A stretch of 64,000 nt of DNA from Progne subis subis (lineage: Eukaryota; Chordata; Aves; Passeriformes; Hirundinidae). Under the pieces are notes generated by a model. It searched no databases. It was not told the DNA's origin and saw only the letters and a list, made by a program, of their open reading frames with translations. Below, piece after piece: positions 52,250-64,000 of the stretch (the stretch's first letter is position 1; the number at the start of each line of letters is the position of its first letter). The translations under genes were made by a program, and so were the position numbers. The stretch is taken from positions 1 to 64,000 of the forward strand of contig JAKJHU010001414.1 of assembly GCA_022316685.1 (NCBI GenBank), given 5' to 3'.

Positions 52250-54165
52250 TGCTGCCGCTGGATCACCAGAGTGATGGCCACAGCTCGCATGGGCCCGGCC
52301 CCATCCCTTGGGCATCTCTGCCGACGGAAAGCCCAGTCCTGCCTGGGCCACCTGCAGTCTGGCAAGAGGCTGCCCGTGCCAGCCTCTGCTGTCGCCAGGC
52401 AGGGCCAGCAGCCGGCCGTGCTAGCGCTGCTTCCAGCCTGCTGCGAGTCACCCAGCGGGAGAGGGACAGCTTGGCTCCGGGCACTGGCAACTCCCAACCC
52501 ATTGCTGCAAGGCAGCGATGAAAGCGCACGCACCCTGGCAAGCAGCTGCGGCAGCTGTGCTGTCCTTCCCCTTGAGGGAAGCAGGGACGGCGTGCCCTCA
52601 GAGCCCCTGGCTCTCTTGGCAGCAGCTCACACAGCTGCCCACACAGCAACAGGCACATGTTCTCTGGACGCATAAGGAGCTCTGCGTGTCTTTGTTCCCC
52701 ATTGCCTCACGTGCTCAGCTTGCCGGTCCCTCTGAGGCTCCGGCAAAAGGCCAGCACACACCTTCAGCCCCCACTCCTCATGTGCAACAAGTTCTTCTGC
52801 TCTCTTTGGCCTTTCGGCTGTCCTCAGCTGTTGCTTTCAACTGCCCCACTTCGCAGCGTCCTGCGTCCCTTCACTCTGCCCGCTCTTCCCACACAGGCTA
52901 GCCCTTCAGTGGAGGCCTGCCTTGTGTCCCCTCTGCTCCCCAAAGTGTGCTCCACAGCCCACCGTGCCGGCAAGGCAGCCGCCGTAGCCTTTGGTGGCAG
53001 TGGGGGGTCACAGCCCCAGCGCCCCTGCACCAGCCCCAGAGCTGCCACTGGCTGCCTCCAGGTGAGCCACAGGACACTCTGCAGTGGGCAGCATCAGCTC
53101 CTGAGCCTGCACTTGCCTGCCCTTGAGCCTCCCTGGGCAAAGGGGAAATCGGGCAGGGACGGGACTGCAGGGAGCGGCCATGGCCTACCTCTTGGGCAAT
53201 CCACAGCCAGCACCAGGCAGCCCCTGCCTGCAGCATGGCGCAGGCACGGCCACACGGCCACGGCCACACAGGCTGGGCCCTGTGGCCACCCGAGTCATTT
53301 CCTCCCCATCAACTGCTGCCAGGCACCAGGCCGCTGTCAAGCGCTGGAGAGGCTGCTCTTGCAGCGGGGCTGCCTTGGCCACCTGCAAAGGCACAGTTCC
53401 ACGTGCTTGCCCCATCCCTGCTTGTGGTGGTTCTTTGGAGAGACCCAGATGACCGTCGATGGCAAAAGGCACCGCGCTTGCCCTCTGTCCTGGGGCATAT
53501 CATGGCTTGATTCTGGGCTCCTGCCCTGCCGGCCGCAGCTCTTCCTTAGCTCCTTCCCCGTCCCCGCCGGTGCCAGAGAGACAGAGCTGCCGGCAGTGGC
53601 AGGCCTTTTTCCCAGAGCGGGGAAGGGCCTAGAGGCAGGGACAAGGCACTCCCCGATCAGGGAGAAGGTGGGAGTGGAACAGAGTTGGCTTCCATTCCAG
53701 CCTGGGGGATGGGCGCAGCGAAGCAGGGACAAACAACGTGCTCCACTTTCCAAGGGGAACAGGGAAGAAAACATCCCAAACACCAAGATCAAAAGGAAAC
53801 ACAGTATCAACCAAATGAACACACTCGAACACCAGCTCCCACAAGGATGGGCAGCGGAGCGTTTGGAGAAGCAGAGTGGAGCCGTAACTGTGTCCCTACC
53901 AAGCCTCCAAGCACTGGTAGATGGGTCAGCCCCGCAGGCATCTCTCTCAGAAGGATGCCAGTGGAAATGACAAAAACACGGGTGAGGGTTGCACGTGATA
54001 CTTGCTCAGCCTCAGAGGACAAACAGGAGTTTAAAGCGAGTCGTTGGGAATGGCCCAGCATCCCCAGCCCGTAGGCAAGCCCAGCACTGAGCCAATTCCT
54101 GGGAAGAAAAGAGCCCTCTCCCAGCAGGAACCCTGCCACAGCTCTTTGGGGGAATGCTAATTTAT

Positions 54166-55135
54166 TTAACACCTAGGGTGGAAGGGCCCTCCGAGGCCTG
54201 TGACCACCTGCCTGGGCTGCGGGGACCGTCTCGGGGCAGCCTCCTGGAGACCACGCAAGCGCCATGGTCTCGTGGGCGCCGTCTGTGCCACCCAGCTGGG
54301 GCTGTTGCTGCCTGAGTCAGGCACAGCATCCTGAGAGCCCTGCGCTGGACACTGGTGGCTGCAGGATGCTTGTGGCTCAGCCACCTGCTCCTGGGAATGC
54401 CTCTCCTTCTCCAGCCGGGCTCCTGTTTGTGCTTGCCAGCTTTCCCTGGCTGTGTCAGTGCCCTGGGACACGCCGGGGCTCTCGATGTGCACGGGATGCT
54501 GTTGATGTGGAAGGGAGCAGGAGCAGGTGTCCAGCGCTTGCTCAGGCTGCGCAGGCGCGGAGGCTTTCCTGAGAGGCCGGGAGGGCTGGAGGCCTCCAGG
54601 AGGGAATGTGTGGGAGGGAGGCAGGAACTGGGTGCCAGCGACAGGTCTTGGCAGGCGCAGGATCTTGAAGGGCTGGGGGCTCTCAGCAGGGATGGAGGCT
54701 GTGGCAAGCTGCTGGGAGGGAGGCGGCGTCTCGGCGCTGGGGAGCTTCTGCGAGGGAGGGAGGTGGTTGAGAGCAGGGAGGGACTTGCAGGCTTGGAGGC
54801 CGTCAGAGGCGGTGGAAGCTCCCGGAAGGCTGGATGTGGGCCGGGCCGAGCTTGTCCCAGGGATGGTTGGTGTCCAACACAATCTCCTGGAAGGGCTGGA
54901 AGCTGTGCCAGGAATGGCCCCTCTGGCTGGGAGGAGCCTGCCAGAGGCACAGAAGCGCCCGGAGCAGCGGGACGAGGCACAGCAGGGCAGGTGGCCTCGC
55001 TTGCCCAGCTGCTGCAGGTGCACCCAGAGCGCCCGCCACATGGCAGGATGAAGCGGAGCCCATGTCCCACGGTGAGCCCGGAGCAGCAGCATCAGCCCCT
55101 GCAGCTCCTTGGCCACGCTGACGCAGGGGCCGCAG
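54166..55135 (-). pseudogene. Array minus-strand gene, unit 3 copy, 5' truncated
   Basis: It has the same 3' end as unit 2 (stop overlapping AATAAA at 54161-54168). Similarity ends near 55135, inside the codons for GPCLSVAKEL, where GCAGCTG is followed by different sequence. Promoter, start and signal anchor are missing. The frame happens to stay open upstream to 55341 in unrelated sequence. Confidence 0.55.
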
Positions 55136-57678
55136 CTGCAGGGCACACACAAGGAATTGCTGGGCATTGCCTGGGCTCGGGCAGGGCTGACTGGGCCAAA
55201 GGCAGAGCTCAGCTGCCCTTGGCGGCTGCAGTAGAAAGTCCATGAGCCCAAAGAGCCTCCATGGCTGTGCTGGAGACCAAGGCTGGAGGAGGGAAATGCA
55301 GGGCTCCTGTGGGATGGGGAGGGGACTGAATTCCAGCACACACCTCAGTTCTCTGATGATCCCTGACACAATGCTGGGCCCTGTTCCTGCCTGGAGCAGA
55401 GCAGATTGTTTATGGTTCAGGAGCTCCTCTGGGGCTGTCATGGGACCTGCAGCTTGCAAGGTGCTCTGCTCTCCCTCAGCTCCTCTCTGAGAGATGCCAA
55501 TCCCAGCTCAGCACCTCAGGGCACAAGAGGCACTGACCTGTCCATGGGCAGACAACCGATGTCTGCCTGGAAGGGAGCATAGTTTTAATATCTTTTACTC
55601 TCATAATGTAAAAGAAAATATTTTTTTATCTGCATCATTTGAGTACTTTTAAGAAGTGGCAAAATTTTCCCACCAGGAACAGGAATTTCCTGGATCTACT
55701 GGATTCTCCTGCTGATGGCAGGAGAAGAAATACTGATCTTCCCCTCTACCTTTGCCACCAGTATTCAGTCTAACAATTCATGGCCATCTTCCTTCAGGTG
55801 TTTCCAGGTCTTCTGTTTAAACGGCCATGTGTAAGGGCATTTCTTCATATAGAGCAGCTGGATCTATATCCTTCCTGTTGCTCCCAGATTTCCTCCTGCA
55901 GCTCCTCTCCAGTCATTCCATTGCATCTTCCTTGACTGGCTTCATGCTTTGTTCTTTACAGAATTGTCCAATTTTTCAGAAGTTTAAATAACACCTTAGT
56001 CATCATCTTAGTTCTATTTTTATCTTATATATCCACCTCTTCTTATGTCTTAGTTGAAAATTCTTCCTGTATGGAAATTCACTTGTGGGTTGTGGACATG
56101 TCAGATGTTGCTGGGATGTCACAAGGAGCTGAGGGAAGTGTTTTGATGTTTATTAAATTTTATCATGTTCACATTTTTTATATTGGCCATGAAGAGAAAC
56201 CTTTCTGTGCCTCCAAGTCTCACCAGTTCCTGGTCCCTCCAAGGACACAAACCTGATGAGCTTGTGGTTCCCACTCCAGTGGCTGCACTTGCACCTCCCT
56301 CCATAGCCAGAGCAGAGCTCCCTTGTCCCAGAAAGTCCCCTGGCAGTGGAGGGATGAAGGAAACAGGACAGGCTGTGGGGATCAGGTGCAGGCAGAGCCA
56401 GGGAGAAGAGTGACTTTTGCATTTGATGGAGCTGTGCCTTCCCTTGGGTTTGTTGGCTGACAATAAATGAACATCCCTCTGTGTCTCGGGCAGCTCCTTC
56501 TCCAAGGGAAGCAGGTGGGAGTTGGAGCCAAGGAGCTGAAACCTGCAGGTCAGCCTGGGGTGGAGGGAGCTCAGATTTACACAAGGCTGCTCTGAGTCGC
56601 AGCGCTTGGATGGGGGAGATGGTGGGGTGGGAGTAGGGACAAAATCTGGATTGAAAGTCCAGACATAAAGGATCTTGATTTTCATATCTATTCAAACTGC
56701 ATGAGTAAGTTCCTTGGGATCAATGTCAATTGGAGATTGAACATATAAATGTATTAATAGGAAAAGAATCCTAAGCAGGACCTAAAAATATTTTCTCACT
56801 GTCTTTTGTAAATATAATATATTCACTATGGACACACTTCCAAAATCTGTTTAATTAACCACAAAAGATTTGAAAACTTAAATCAAATTATTCCCAGAGG
56901 CTTGGCCTTTTAAGGTGTTCTGAATGATGATGCACCTTGGGGCACTGAATTCCTGACTTGAAGAGCTGAAGGCTGAACAAGCCTCTGGAGAAGTCAAATC
57001 CAGCAGCAGCCTCCAAGTGTCTGTGGCTGTCAGCAGCCCCCACTGAGGCCATCCCTGCCCAGAGACCGTGGGGAATGGGCAGACAAGGGGAGCGTCCCTG
57101 GGGCTGGGCAAGCAGAACTCAGAGGCACCAGCAGGTGCAGGTGGGAAATGGAGTGTGCAATGTGGCTGTGAAAGCCCTGCCTGGGCTGTGCCAAGCAGGA
57201 CACGACAAGCCCTGACCCCCAGCCCCCAAACAACTCTCTCAATTACAGATTTAAAAGGAATTAAATTTGTTTGTGTACTCTTGAGTTGGAAACACTGGAG
57301 AAATACCAACAAGGGATTCTCAGGAGCTCAAAACAACAAAGCAGCCTTTACTGACAACCTTAGAAATCAGAGAAACATTGGCAACAGATTTAATAAGACA
57401 TTCACTCAACAAAAACCATGGCTGTGCCTTGATTTCCCTCTGGTCTGCTGCAGTTCACTAGGAAGTCTTTTTTCCTAGATTTATGGAGAAATATTTCAAA
57501 GAGATTCTAACAAATCCACATTTCTATTTTCAAGGAATATTCTTCTCTTTAGAGCAGAGGTGATTGCAGCATTAAGTGACTGATACTGATCCAGGGTCTT
57601 TCCTCAGGAGGTCTGGCCAGGTCAGAGAAGCTGTGCCTTGAGGTGTGACCCAGTGTGGACATCTTTGCTCCACATCCC
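55136..57678. other. Unassigned intergenic sequence
   Basis: No convincing gene, RNA, LTR or tandem repeat was recognised in these ~2.5 kb. It is of mixed composition, AT-rich at 55580-56070 and 56680-56890, moderately GC-rich at 56220-56640 and 56950-57230. Short open frames on both strands lack supporting features. It is the only longer part of the window that may be single-copy. Confidence 0.5.
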
Positions 57679-58360
57679 TGTCTCAGGTTTGAAAAAGACA
57701 GTTGTCTGCTAAGGAGAGGCAGGCCTCTCCAGGAAAATGAGGAATTTAAATCCTTCCCTCCGTGTTATTATAATTTGGAAGATTAAAAGAAAAACTTTTC
57801 GGTCAGAGCTATGGGGAAAAGGAATAACAGTCCTTTACTAGTAAATATAACAGGACAGACAAACAACAACAGCACTTATAATAACAGTAAAACAGAACCA
57901 AGAAACCCTGAGGGCAAACGGTGGAAAGCTCCGGCGCTGATGGCTGGAATCTGGAAGCGGTGGACTGTCCTCAGCAGGCAGGGGGGGTGCCCTGGCAGGC
58001 AAGGTGGGCAGTGCCCAAGAACCCACAGTGGCTGTACCAGTGTTGACCCAAAATCCAGCAGGACAGCGAAGAAACTCCGAATTCCTGGGCACTCCAACAG
58101 ATGGTAGAATTCCCAGGACCAAACTCCTCCGTTAACCGTGGACTCCAGGCAGCCAGCAGTCGCCCGAACTGTGCTCCCCGCAAGACTGAGAACAGTGAGT
58201 CCACACCTCAGCTCTCCCGGGAGCCTCCTCCCTCCCCCAAAACCAAGTGATCAACTTCTTTTGTCAGGTTAAGCACCCTTAACTATCAGTACTTAAAAGC
58301 CTCCTAGCAACTCATTGGGGGGGGAGGGGGGAATTCTACAGGAGAACTTAACCCTCAACA
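57679..58360 (-). repeat. LTR-B copy 3, abutting the ERV-6 5' LTR
   Basis: Plus-strand reading TGTCTCAGGTTTG ... CCCTCAACA, full length relative to the other two copies. Left flank ATCCC and right flank GTACT do not match, and the right end touches the first bases of the ERV-6 LTR. Confidence 0.85.
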
Positions 58361-59208
58361 GTACTAAATGAAAATAATTCATGCTAATTGTAATCGTATC
58401 AATATTTTAAAATATATATATTTTTAAAAATCTTTGTCATAAAGTAGTAAAGGAAAAACTAGATGTGATTATTGTTACAAAGCAGACTGGGCCCCTTGGC
58501 AGATGCTACATGAGAAAAAAGATACAGGATGCAGTTTGAGATAAGCAAGAGTTTCAAAGCTGGATTGGCCAAAGCTGGGACTACTCCAAGGTCAGGAGAT
58601 GTGCCCTTTGCAGATGTGATGGGATACAGGATGTTTTAAGATAGAACTGGCCTTGAGATGGACAAAGCTGGGACTATTCCAAGGCAGGGAGTTTGGGTGG
58701 TGGTTTGATCCATGAAATAATTACTTTTTGGAACATAATGCTTTGTTATATATAACACAAAACTTAGGGCGCACGCGTAACCAGTAAGGTTATTCATAGG
58801 ACGAGAGGAAGATGATGAGCCTTCATCTGAAGAAGACCACCAAAAATCCAAGAAGACCCCCTAACAACAAGTGGAGCACGTGCTATGTAGTACAGTGACG
58901 TAGATTTTACAAATTGAAAATAGAAGGAGATTTACAAGAATATTAATTAATATGTATTAGCATACAGAATATTAGTTTAAGTTGGATTACTTTGCTTTGT
59001 ACATGATGTAGGGTGAGACACACCCCCCCACCCCGTACCCTGGTCTTTTTGCTTGTGATTTATCTGAACATTACTTAACTTTCAATCAAACACTGCCAAA
59101 TTTTTTGTATATGCTTGATTATAAAATGCTATTTAAATAAAATTGCATTGCTGCTAAATTTAAATTTGTTGCTTATTAAATTAGTTGTATTGAGGTTCAT
59201 TTATAACA
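58361..59208 (+). repeat. 5' LTR of ERV-6
   Basis: It begins GTACTAAATGAAAATAATTC, one base short of the TGTAATAAGTG start seen in the ERV-4 LTR, and ends TTTATAACA. It has the same ~105 bp duplication in U3 (about 58490-58594 and 58595-58700), a TATA-like TATATAACAC near 58748, and AATAAA near 59136. U5 ends three bases before the primer site. Confidence 0.87.
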
Positions 59209-59211
59209 ATT

Positions 59212-59229
59212 TGGTGCTGAAACCCAGGA
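59212..59229 (+). promoter_or_regulatory. Primer binding site, best match tRNA-Phe
   Basis: TGGTGCTGAAACCCAGGA agrees at 16 of 18 positions with the complement of the tRNA-Phe 3' end, TGGTGCCGAAACCCGGGA (from general knowledge). It lies 3 bases after the LTR. Confidence 0.75.
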
Positions 59230-60078
59230 ACTCCAGCCTGGGGAAGGACGGCCAGTCTCAGGAAGGAGCTCCCCACCAGCTCTTTTAAGGTGGTCCCAAG
59301 GTTAGACCAGGCTCCCTTGGAGAAGGAGTTCCAATTACGATAATGCATCAGCAAAGGAAGACTGCAATAGGAGGGACACACAAAAGCTCCTGTTGGAGTG
59401 CCAGCTAAAGGTAAAGGTGCCTGTAAAACATCTTGTGCACAAGAACCATGTGGGAAAATGGACTGTGTAAGTACCATAGGGCTGGGCAGGTGGGCAGCTG
59501 TGTGTTTGTGTGTGTGCAGAATATCTAAAATGGGGACTGGTAGCCCAGACCCCCGAAGCAAGTGCAAACATCCCAGTACCGCGTTATTGGCTCTCTGTGA
59601 GGAACCAGCTGGGAAAGGAGAGAAGCAAAAAGAGAGAATGAGTGAGGTTGCCTGGGAGGGACTGGGAGGAAGGGTCGCAGCCCGAGAACCCAGGGAAGGT
59701 GCTCGAGGAGAAGGGAGCGATCTGATCACTGGATGAGGTGAATAAGGAGGGGAGCAATTGAGTGAAGTTCAATTTTCTTTGAGAAGAAAAGCTGGTCACT
59801 TTAGTTGCTAACTTTAGTAGTAGACTAAAGGGATTGCAGGGGGAAGTGGCTAGAAGGACATAGTCAGGGAAGAGAGATTGGGAGAAAGATTGGAATTAGG
59901 CATGAGGCAAACACTTGGCAAAAGACAAGATAGTGCAACAGAATAATAAGTGAGAGGATTGAACCACGAAGGGAGTGAAGGAGACCAAAATTCTCCTGTA
60001 CCGGGGGTTTCTTGGTTTGCTGCCACCAAAAAACGGGTCTGAGAAAAAGTAACTCCTTAGACCCAGGAGCTGTGAATT

Positions 60079-61660
60079 ATGAAGGAAATTCACAAGAGCC
60101 TGGTATACCTGGGAGCTGTGAAGGGGGGTTCTCAGAAGGGGAGCATCCCTCAGGACAGTCCACTGGGGATGATGTTACGGTACTGGGATGAATGGGAATC
60201 CCGAAGCGGAAAAAGTAAGCAGAAAATGATTAGTTATTATATGTTTGAATGGACAAAGGAAGTGATCCAGAAAGATAATTTATATTGGTCAAAGTCCGGA
60301 TCCTCCGAAGGTTGGATTTGCCAGGCTTTGAATTTGTAATGTGAATTCAAATGAATCTTTTAATCAGGAAGAAAGTGAATATGCTGCTCTGTGGCTTCCA
60401 GGGGAAAGAGTGAATTTGACACTCAAAGGCAAGGAATCGAGGGTTTTCCGTTCTATCCTTTACAAACAAGAGGGCAAGCAGCCAACAAAGACAGACATGA
60501 GCCCTAGGATCTGTTAGATCACCTCCCAACCCCTTATAGGCAACCTAATCAGCCCGTTCAACCCCAAGCCCCGAGGGTCCTCCAATAAATGCAAACACAT
60601 CTCCTATTCAGGAGGGGCCAGTAGCACATATAACTAGAGGTGGGGGACGGGGAGAAGTGATGATGGGGATGGGGAAACAAAAACGGAAGATGGACTATAC
60701 CCGCTTAGAAAAGTTCCAATGGCAAACCCAGAACAGAGACCTATTGGTGACGTGAGCGTTCCCCTGAACACAGGGGATGTTAGGGAGTTTAAGAAGGAGA
60801 TGGGCAGGCTGCTAGAGGATCCTCTTGGAGTGGCAGAGAGATTAGATCAGTTCTTGGGGCCGAATATATACACCTGGGTGGAACTGCAGTCTATCTTAGG
60901 AATCTTGTTTACCATGGAAGAAAGAGAAAAGATTAGACATTCAGGGATGAGGGTTTGGGATAGAGAATGTCAGGGGCCAGACCAGAAGGAATCAGAAATG
61001 GCCTATGCAAGATCCAGGTTGGAATAATCAGAATGAAAGACACAGGCAGAATATGAGTGATCTCTGTGGATGATTATCCGAGGAATCTGGGAAGCAGTGC
61101 CCAAGGGGGAGAATATAAGGAAAGCCCTAAGTGAGCACCAAGGGAAGGATGAACCCCTGGCACACTGGTTAGAAGACTAAGGAAAGTCTTGCAGTTATAT
61201 TCAGGGGTAGACACCAACACTGCAGCAGGACAGGTCCTTTTGAAAACAAAATGTGTAGCTAAGTCCTGGGGGCACATCAGGAGGAAGCTGGAAAAAGTAG
61301 AAAATTGGCAGGATAGGGGGCTTCAGGAATTGTTAAGAGAAGCACAGAAAGTGCTTGTGAGAAGGGATGAGGAGAGGCAAAAGACAAACCCACAGATTTT
61401 AATGGCAGCAGTCAAGGAAACACAGACAACCATGAATACAGAGAAGCGCTCAGGAAAGAACAAACAACAAAAAAAGGCAGGACCCACCATTGGGGATATG
61501 AGACCCACGTAGTTTTTCCTGTCACCAGAAAGGACACTTACAAACTTCTTGTCCTGCCTCCAGAAGTACAGGACCCACTTGTTTTTATTGCCACAAAAAG
61601 GGACATCTCCAAAAATTCTGCAGAAAGAGGCAGCAAGATGAGAAAATGTTTCAAGAAGAC
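60079..61660 (+). pseudogene. gag: ERV-6 gag
   Basis: 60079-60339 encodes matrix (SPLGMMLRYWDEWESRSGKS, then EGWICQALNL) and is frameshifted at 60339. Capsid lies at 60719-61027 and, after frameshifts around 61020-61190, at 61189-61512. The nucleocapsid has two knuckles (CHQKGH and CFYCHKKGH) at 61515-61630; an extra base near 61510 puts a stop in front of the first. The 5' leader before gag (59230-60078) holds no other gene. Confidence 0.85.
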
Positions 61661-61689
61661 TAGGGGGGTCAGGGGCTCTGTTTAATGAG

Positions 61690-62206
61690 GACCAAACACC
61701 TAGAAGAGCCCTTGATAAAACTGAAAATAGGTCCTCAAGAGGAAGAAATCACATTTTTGGTGGACACAGAAGCTACTAGGTCCACAGTTAAGAAAACTAC
61801 CACAAGGATGTGAAGTAAGTTGTGAACGTGTTCCAATAATTTGGGTTAAAGGAGAAGTTTTTCAGGTTCCTGTAATTAAAAATGTGCAAGATTGAATAGG
61901 ATAAAAAATTTGGACTGAATGATTTCGGTATTAATACCAGAGGCTGATAATAATTTATTAGGAAGGGACTTAATAATAGTCTTGGGGATTAAAAGAACAC
62001 CCTTTGAAGGAAGACTTAAAGTCCGTTCTTTAACTGAAGAAGATAATTTTGAGATTAGCGACACTGTGTGGTATACTGGTGAAGTAGGAAAATTAAACAT
62101 TCAGCCCATTACCGATGAAATACAGAACCTGGAAATCCCCATTAGAGTAAAACAATATCTGATATCATTGGAAGGTCGGAAGGGATTGAAACCGGTAGTT
62201 GAGAAG
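61690..62206 (+). pseudogene. pro: ERV-6 protease with altered active site
   Basis: The active-site triad reads DTE (61763-61771), exactly as in ERV-4, followed by the same TGA after ACCACAAGGATG. The C-terminal part with LLGRDL is open at 61919-62206 and then runs into RT. Confidence 0.8.
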
Positions 62207-64000
62207 TTGAGTACATCAGGGGGTGTTGGAGTCCTGTGTGTCACCACATCATACCCCCATCCTGCCGGTAAAGAAGCCTGATGGTAGCTACCGACTAGTG
62301 CAGGATCTCAGAGCGGTAAATCCAAAGAACCATTACCCGCTGTCCAGGAGTAGCTAAGCCAGATACCTCCTAATTACATTTGGTACAGTGTCGTGGATTT
62401 AAAGGATGCCTTTTGAACTTGCCCTCTGCATGAGGGCAGTAGGGATTGCCTTTGAGTAGGAGGACCCAGATACAGGTAGGAGAGAGCAATTAAGGTGAAC
62501 GGTGCTACCGCAAGGTTTTACAGAGGCACCGAATCTTTTGGGAGGGCGTTAGAAAATCTTTGGAAGTCCTTTGAGTTACCCAAAGGAATTAAGCTGCTAC
62601 CGTATGTAGATGATTTGTTAGTAGCAGGAGAAACTGAAGAGGAAACTAGAAAGGGTCCTATTAAGCTTCTAAATTTTCTGGGAGAAAATGGGCTGAAGAT
62701 ATCAAAGTCAAAATTGCAGTTTGTAGAGTCAGAAGTGCGGTGTTTAGGTCCTCGGATTAGTAAGCAAAAGAAAATGCTAGATCCTGAAAGGGTTCCAGGA
62801 ATATTGAATATGGGACCCCCAAAGTCTAAAAGAGAAATAAAGCAGTTTTTGAGTCTTTGGGGTTATTGTAGGCAGTAGATAGAAGGGTTTAGCAGAAAAG
62901 TTAATTTTCTGTATCAGAAATTAAACTACCAATTGCTTGAAACGGTCTGAAAGGGATCAGGAAACTTTTGAGCAAGTTGAAGAAGCCCTACTGCAAGCTC
63001 CTGTACTGAGTCTTCCCAATTTAGACAAGCCTTTTCAATTATTTGTTAATACAGTTTATCAAGCGGTTTATGAAGTATTGACTCAAGATTGGGCAGGAAG
63101 TCGAAAGCCAGTAGGATATTATTCCAAATGATTGGATCCAGTTAGTAAGAGTTGGCCAACATGCCTGCAAGCTCTGGTAGTCACTGCTGTGTTAGTAGAA
63201 GCCCAAAAAGTAACCTTTGGGGCCCCACTGGAAGTGTACACACCACACAATATTAGGGGAATCCTTGCTAAAAGGGCTGAAAATGGTTAACTGATGGCAG
63301 AATATTAAAATATGAGGCTATCTTGATAGAATCCTCTGAATTAGAGCTGATAGTGACAAATATACAAAGCCCCACTCAGTTCCTTTATGGGGACCCAGGG
63401 GAAGAATTAATACATGATTGCACAGAGGTCATAGAGTTACAAACAGAAATATGCCCAGATTTGAGAGAACAAGAATTAAAAACAGGAGAAAAATTATTTA
63501 TAGATGGATCATCCCGAGTGGTAGATGGAAGAAGGAAATCTGGGTATGCCATAATTCAGTGGAGAAAAACTGGAAGTAAAAGAATCTGGTCCCCTTAGCC
63601 CATCCTGGTCAGCACAAGCCAGTGAACTCTATGCATTATTCTGTGCATTGGCTGTTATTAAAGGATCGAGAAGGGACCATATACACCGACTCAAAATATG
63701 CCTTTGGGGTAGTGCGTGCATTTAGAAAAATTTGAAAGAAAGGGGACTTCTAAACACTCAAAGAAAAGGATTAGTGCACCAAGGATTGATAATTTAAATT
63801 CTTAAAGCTTTGAAGAGCCAAAAAAGATAGCAGTGGTTCAGGTGAAAGGCCACCAGAGGGAGAGACATTAAAACAAAAAGAAACAATTTAGGCTGATGAT
63901 GAAGCTAAGAAAGCTTCCCTGAGGGAAAACAGCAACGTAATTATGACTTTTCAGGAAGCAGGAACACAAAATCAAACACCATACTTTCCTTTAGCAGAGG
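62207..64000 (+). pseudogene. pol: ERV-6 pol (RT and RNase H), truncated by window end
   Basis: The TGA at 62414-62416 and TAG at 62457-62459 match those of ERV-4. YVDD is at 62602-62613. The open stretch 62495-62878 ends in a TAG (62876-62878) that interrupts the GYCRQ thumb segment, where ERV-4 reads on. 62937-63131 and 63323-63598 carry connection and RNase H, including IDGSSRVVDGRR. Whether an integrase follows, unlike in ERV-4, cannot be seen here. Confidence 0.85.

Larger units (their letters stand above)
46222..55135. repeat. Tandem array of ~3.94 kb units (two partial, one full)
   Basis: Unit 2 is 50227-54165. Unit 1 (46222-50226) lacks its first ~610 bases, where ERV-5 ends, and contains an LTR-B insertion. 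Unit 3 (54166-~55135) is cut off in the middle of the minus-strand reading frame. Offsets between matching points are 3939 bp (units 2 and 3) and 4611 bp (units 1 and 2, the excess being LTR-B plus its target duplication, less small gaps). Units differ by scattered substitutions and few indels, so the duplication is recent. The unit is very GC-rich and has chance-prone long frames on both strands. Confidence 0.93.
58361..64000 (+). mobile_element. ERV-6: gamma-like provirus, sister of ERV-4, cut by window end
   Basis: 5' LTR, tRNA-Phe-like primer site, leader, gag, pro and pol up to RNase H are present; the rest lies beyond the window. It is collinear with ERV-4 from 59268 onward and shares several lesions with it. 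Confidence 0.9.

Noticed and set aside
52657..53970. 437-codon plus-strand open frame in array unit 2
   Set aside because: It is the same sequence as the previous frame after the frame change; it has no independent support.

Overview
The window looks like a repeat-rich, gene-poor stretch of a bird chromosome, most likely a songbird. The reasons are gamma-like and alpha/beta-like endogenous retroviruses (ERVs) with avian-style LTRs, an ERVL-type LTR ending, long purine microsatellites, a ~400 bp satellite and no ordinary multi-exon gene. Such density is known from passerine W chromosomes and other poorly recombining regions. The chromosome cannot be named from sequence alone.

Layout: 1-5422 is the 3' part of ERV-1 (+), with an open pol, an env with one frameshift and a 3' LTR. 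5423-6545 is a copy of a GC-rich repeat R (-). 6858-17689 is ERV-2 (+), a complete but decayed LTR-gag-pro-pol-accessory-env-LTR provirus. ~17700-18128 is an ERVL-like LTR. 18540-22496 is ERV-3 (-), env-accessory-pol remnants broken by a CTCTT microsatellite. 23345-26138 holds two more R copies around repeat S and a ~880 bp purine microsatellite. 26215-29003 is a satellite array whose monomers either carry or lack a hairpin module. 29004-29645 is a solo-type LTR (-). 29646-38671 is ERV-4 (+), which has no integrase. 38690-39130 is a second S copy. 39153-46221 is ERV-5 (-), a mosaic with dUTPase-protease and RT of betaretroviral type, an ASLV-like Env and a tRNA-Trp primer site. An LTR-like element (LTR-B) sits in its gag. 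46222-55135 is a tandem array of ~3.94 kb units. 55136-57678 is unassigned. 57679-58360 is another LTR-B, and 58361-64000 is ERV-6 (+), sister of ERV-4, cut by the window end.

Two things stand out. First, ERV-2, ERV-3, ERV-4 and ERV-5 all carry a Cys-rich, probably zinc-binding reading frame between pol and env. It occurs in both gamma-like and alpha/beta-like proviruses, with a shared order of CxxC pairs and Trp residues. In ERV-5 its stop lies two bases from the env start. I know no standard avian retroviral gene at this place, so it is the best candidate here for an undescribed accessory gene. Second, the tandem array carries a compact intronless transcription unit on the minus strand: TATA box, ATG, 413 codons with a signal anchor, and AATAAA overlapping the stop. 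An opposed plus-strand reading frame lies across a ~190 bp region with three CRE-like sites.

Most ERV genes are pseudogenes. The ERV-1 pol segment, ERV-2 accessory frame, and ERV-5 accessory, dUTPase-protease and RT frames remain open. Everything rests on reading the sequence; no searches or alignments were run.
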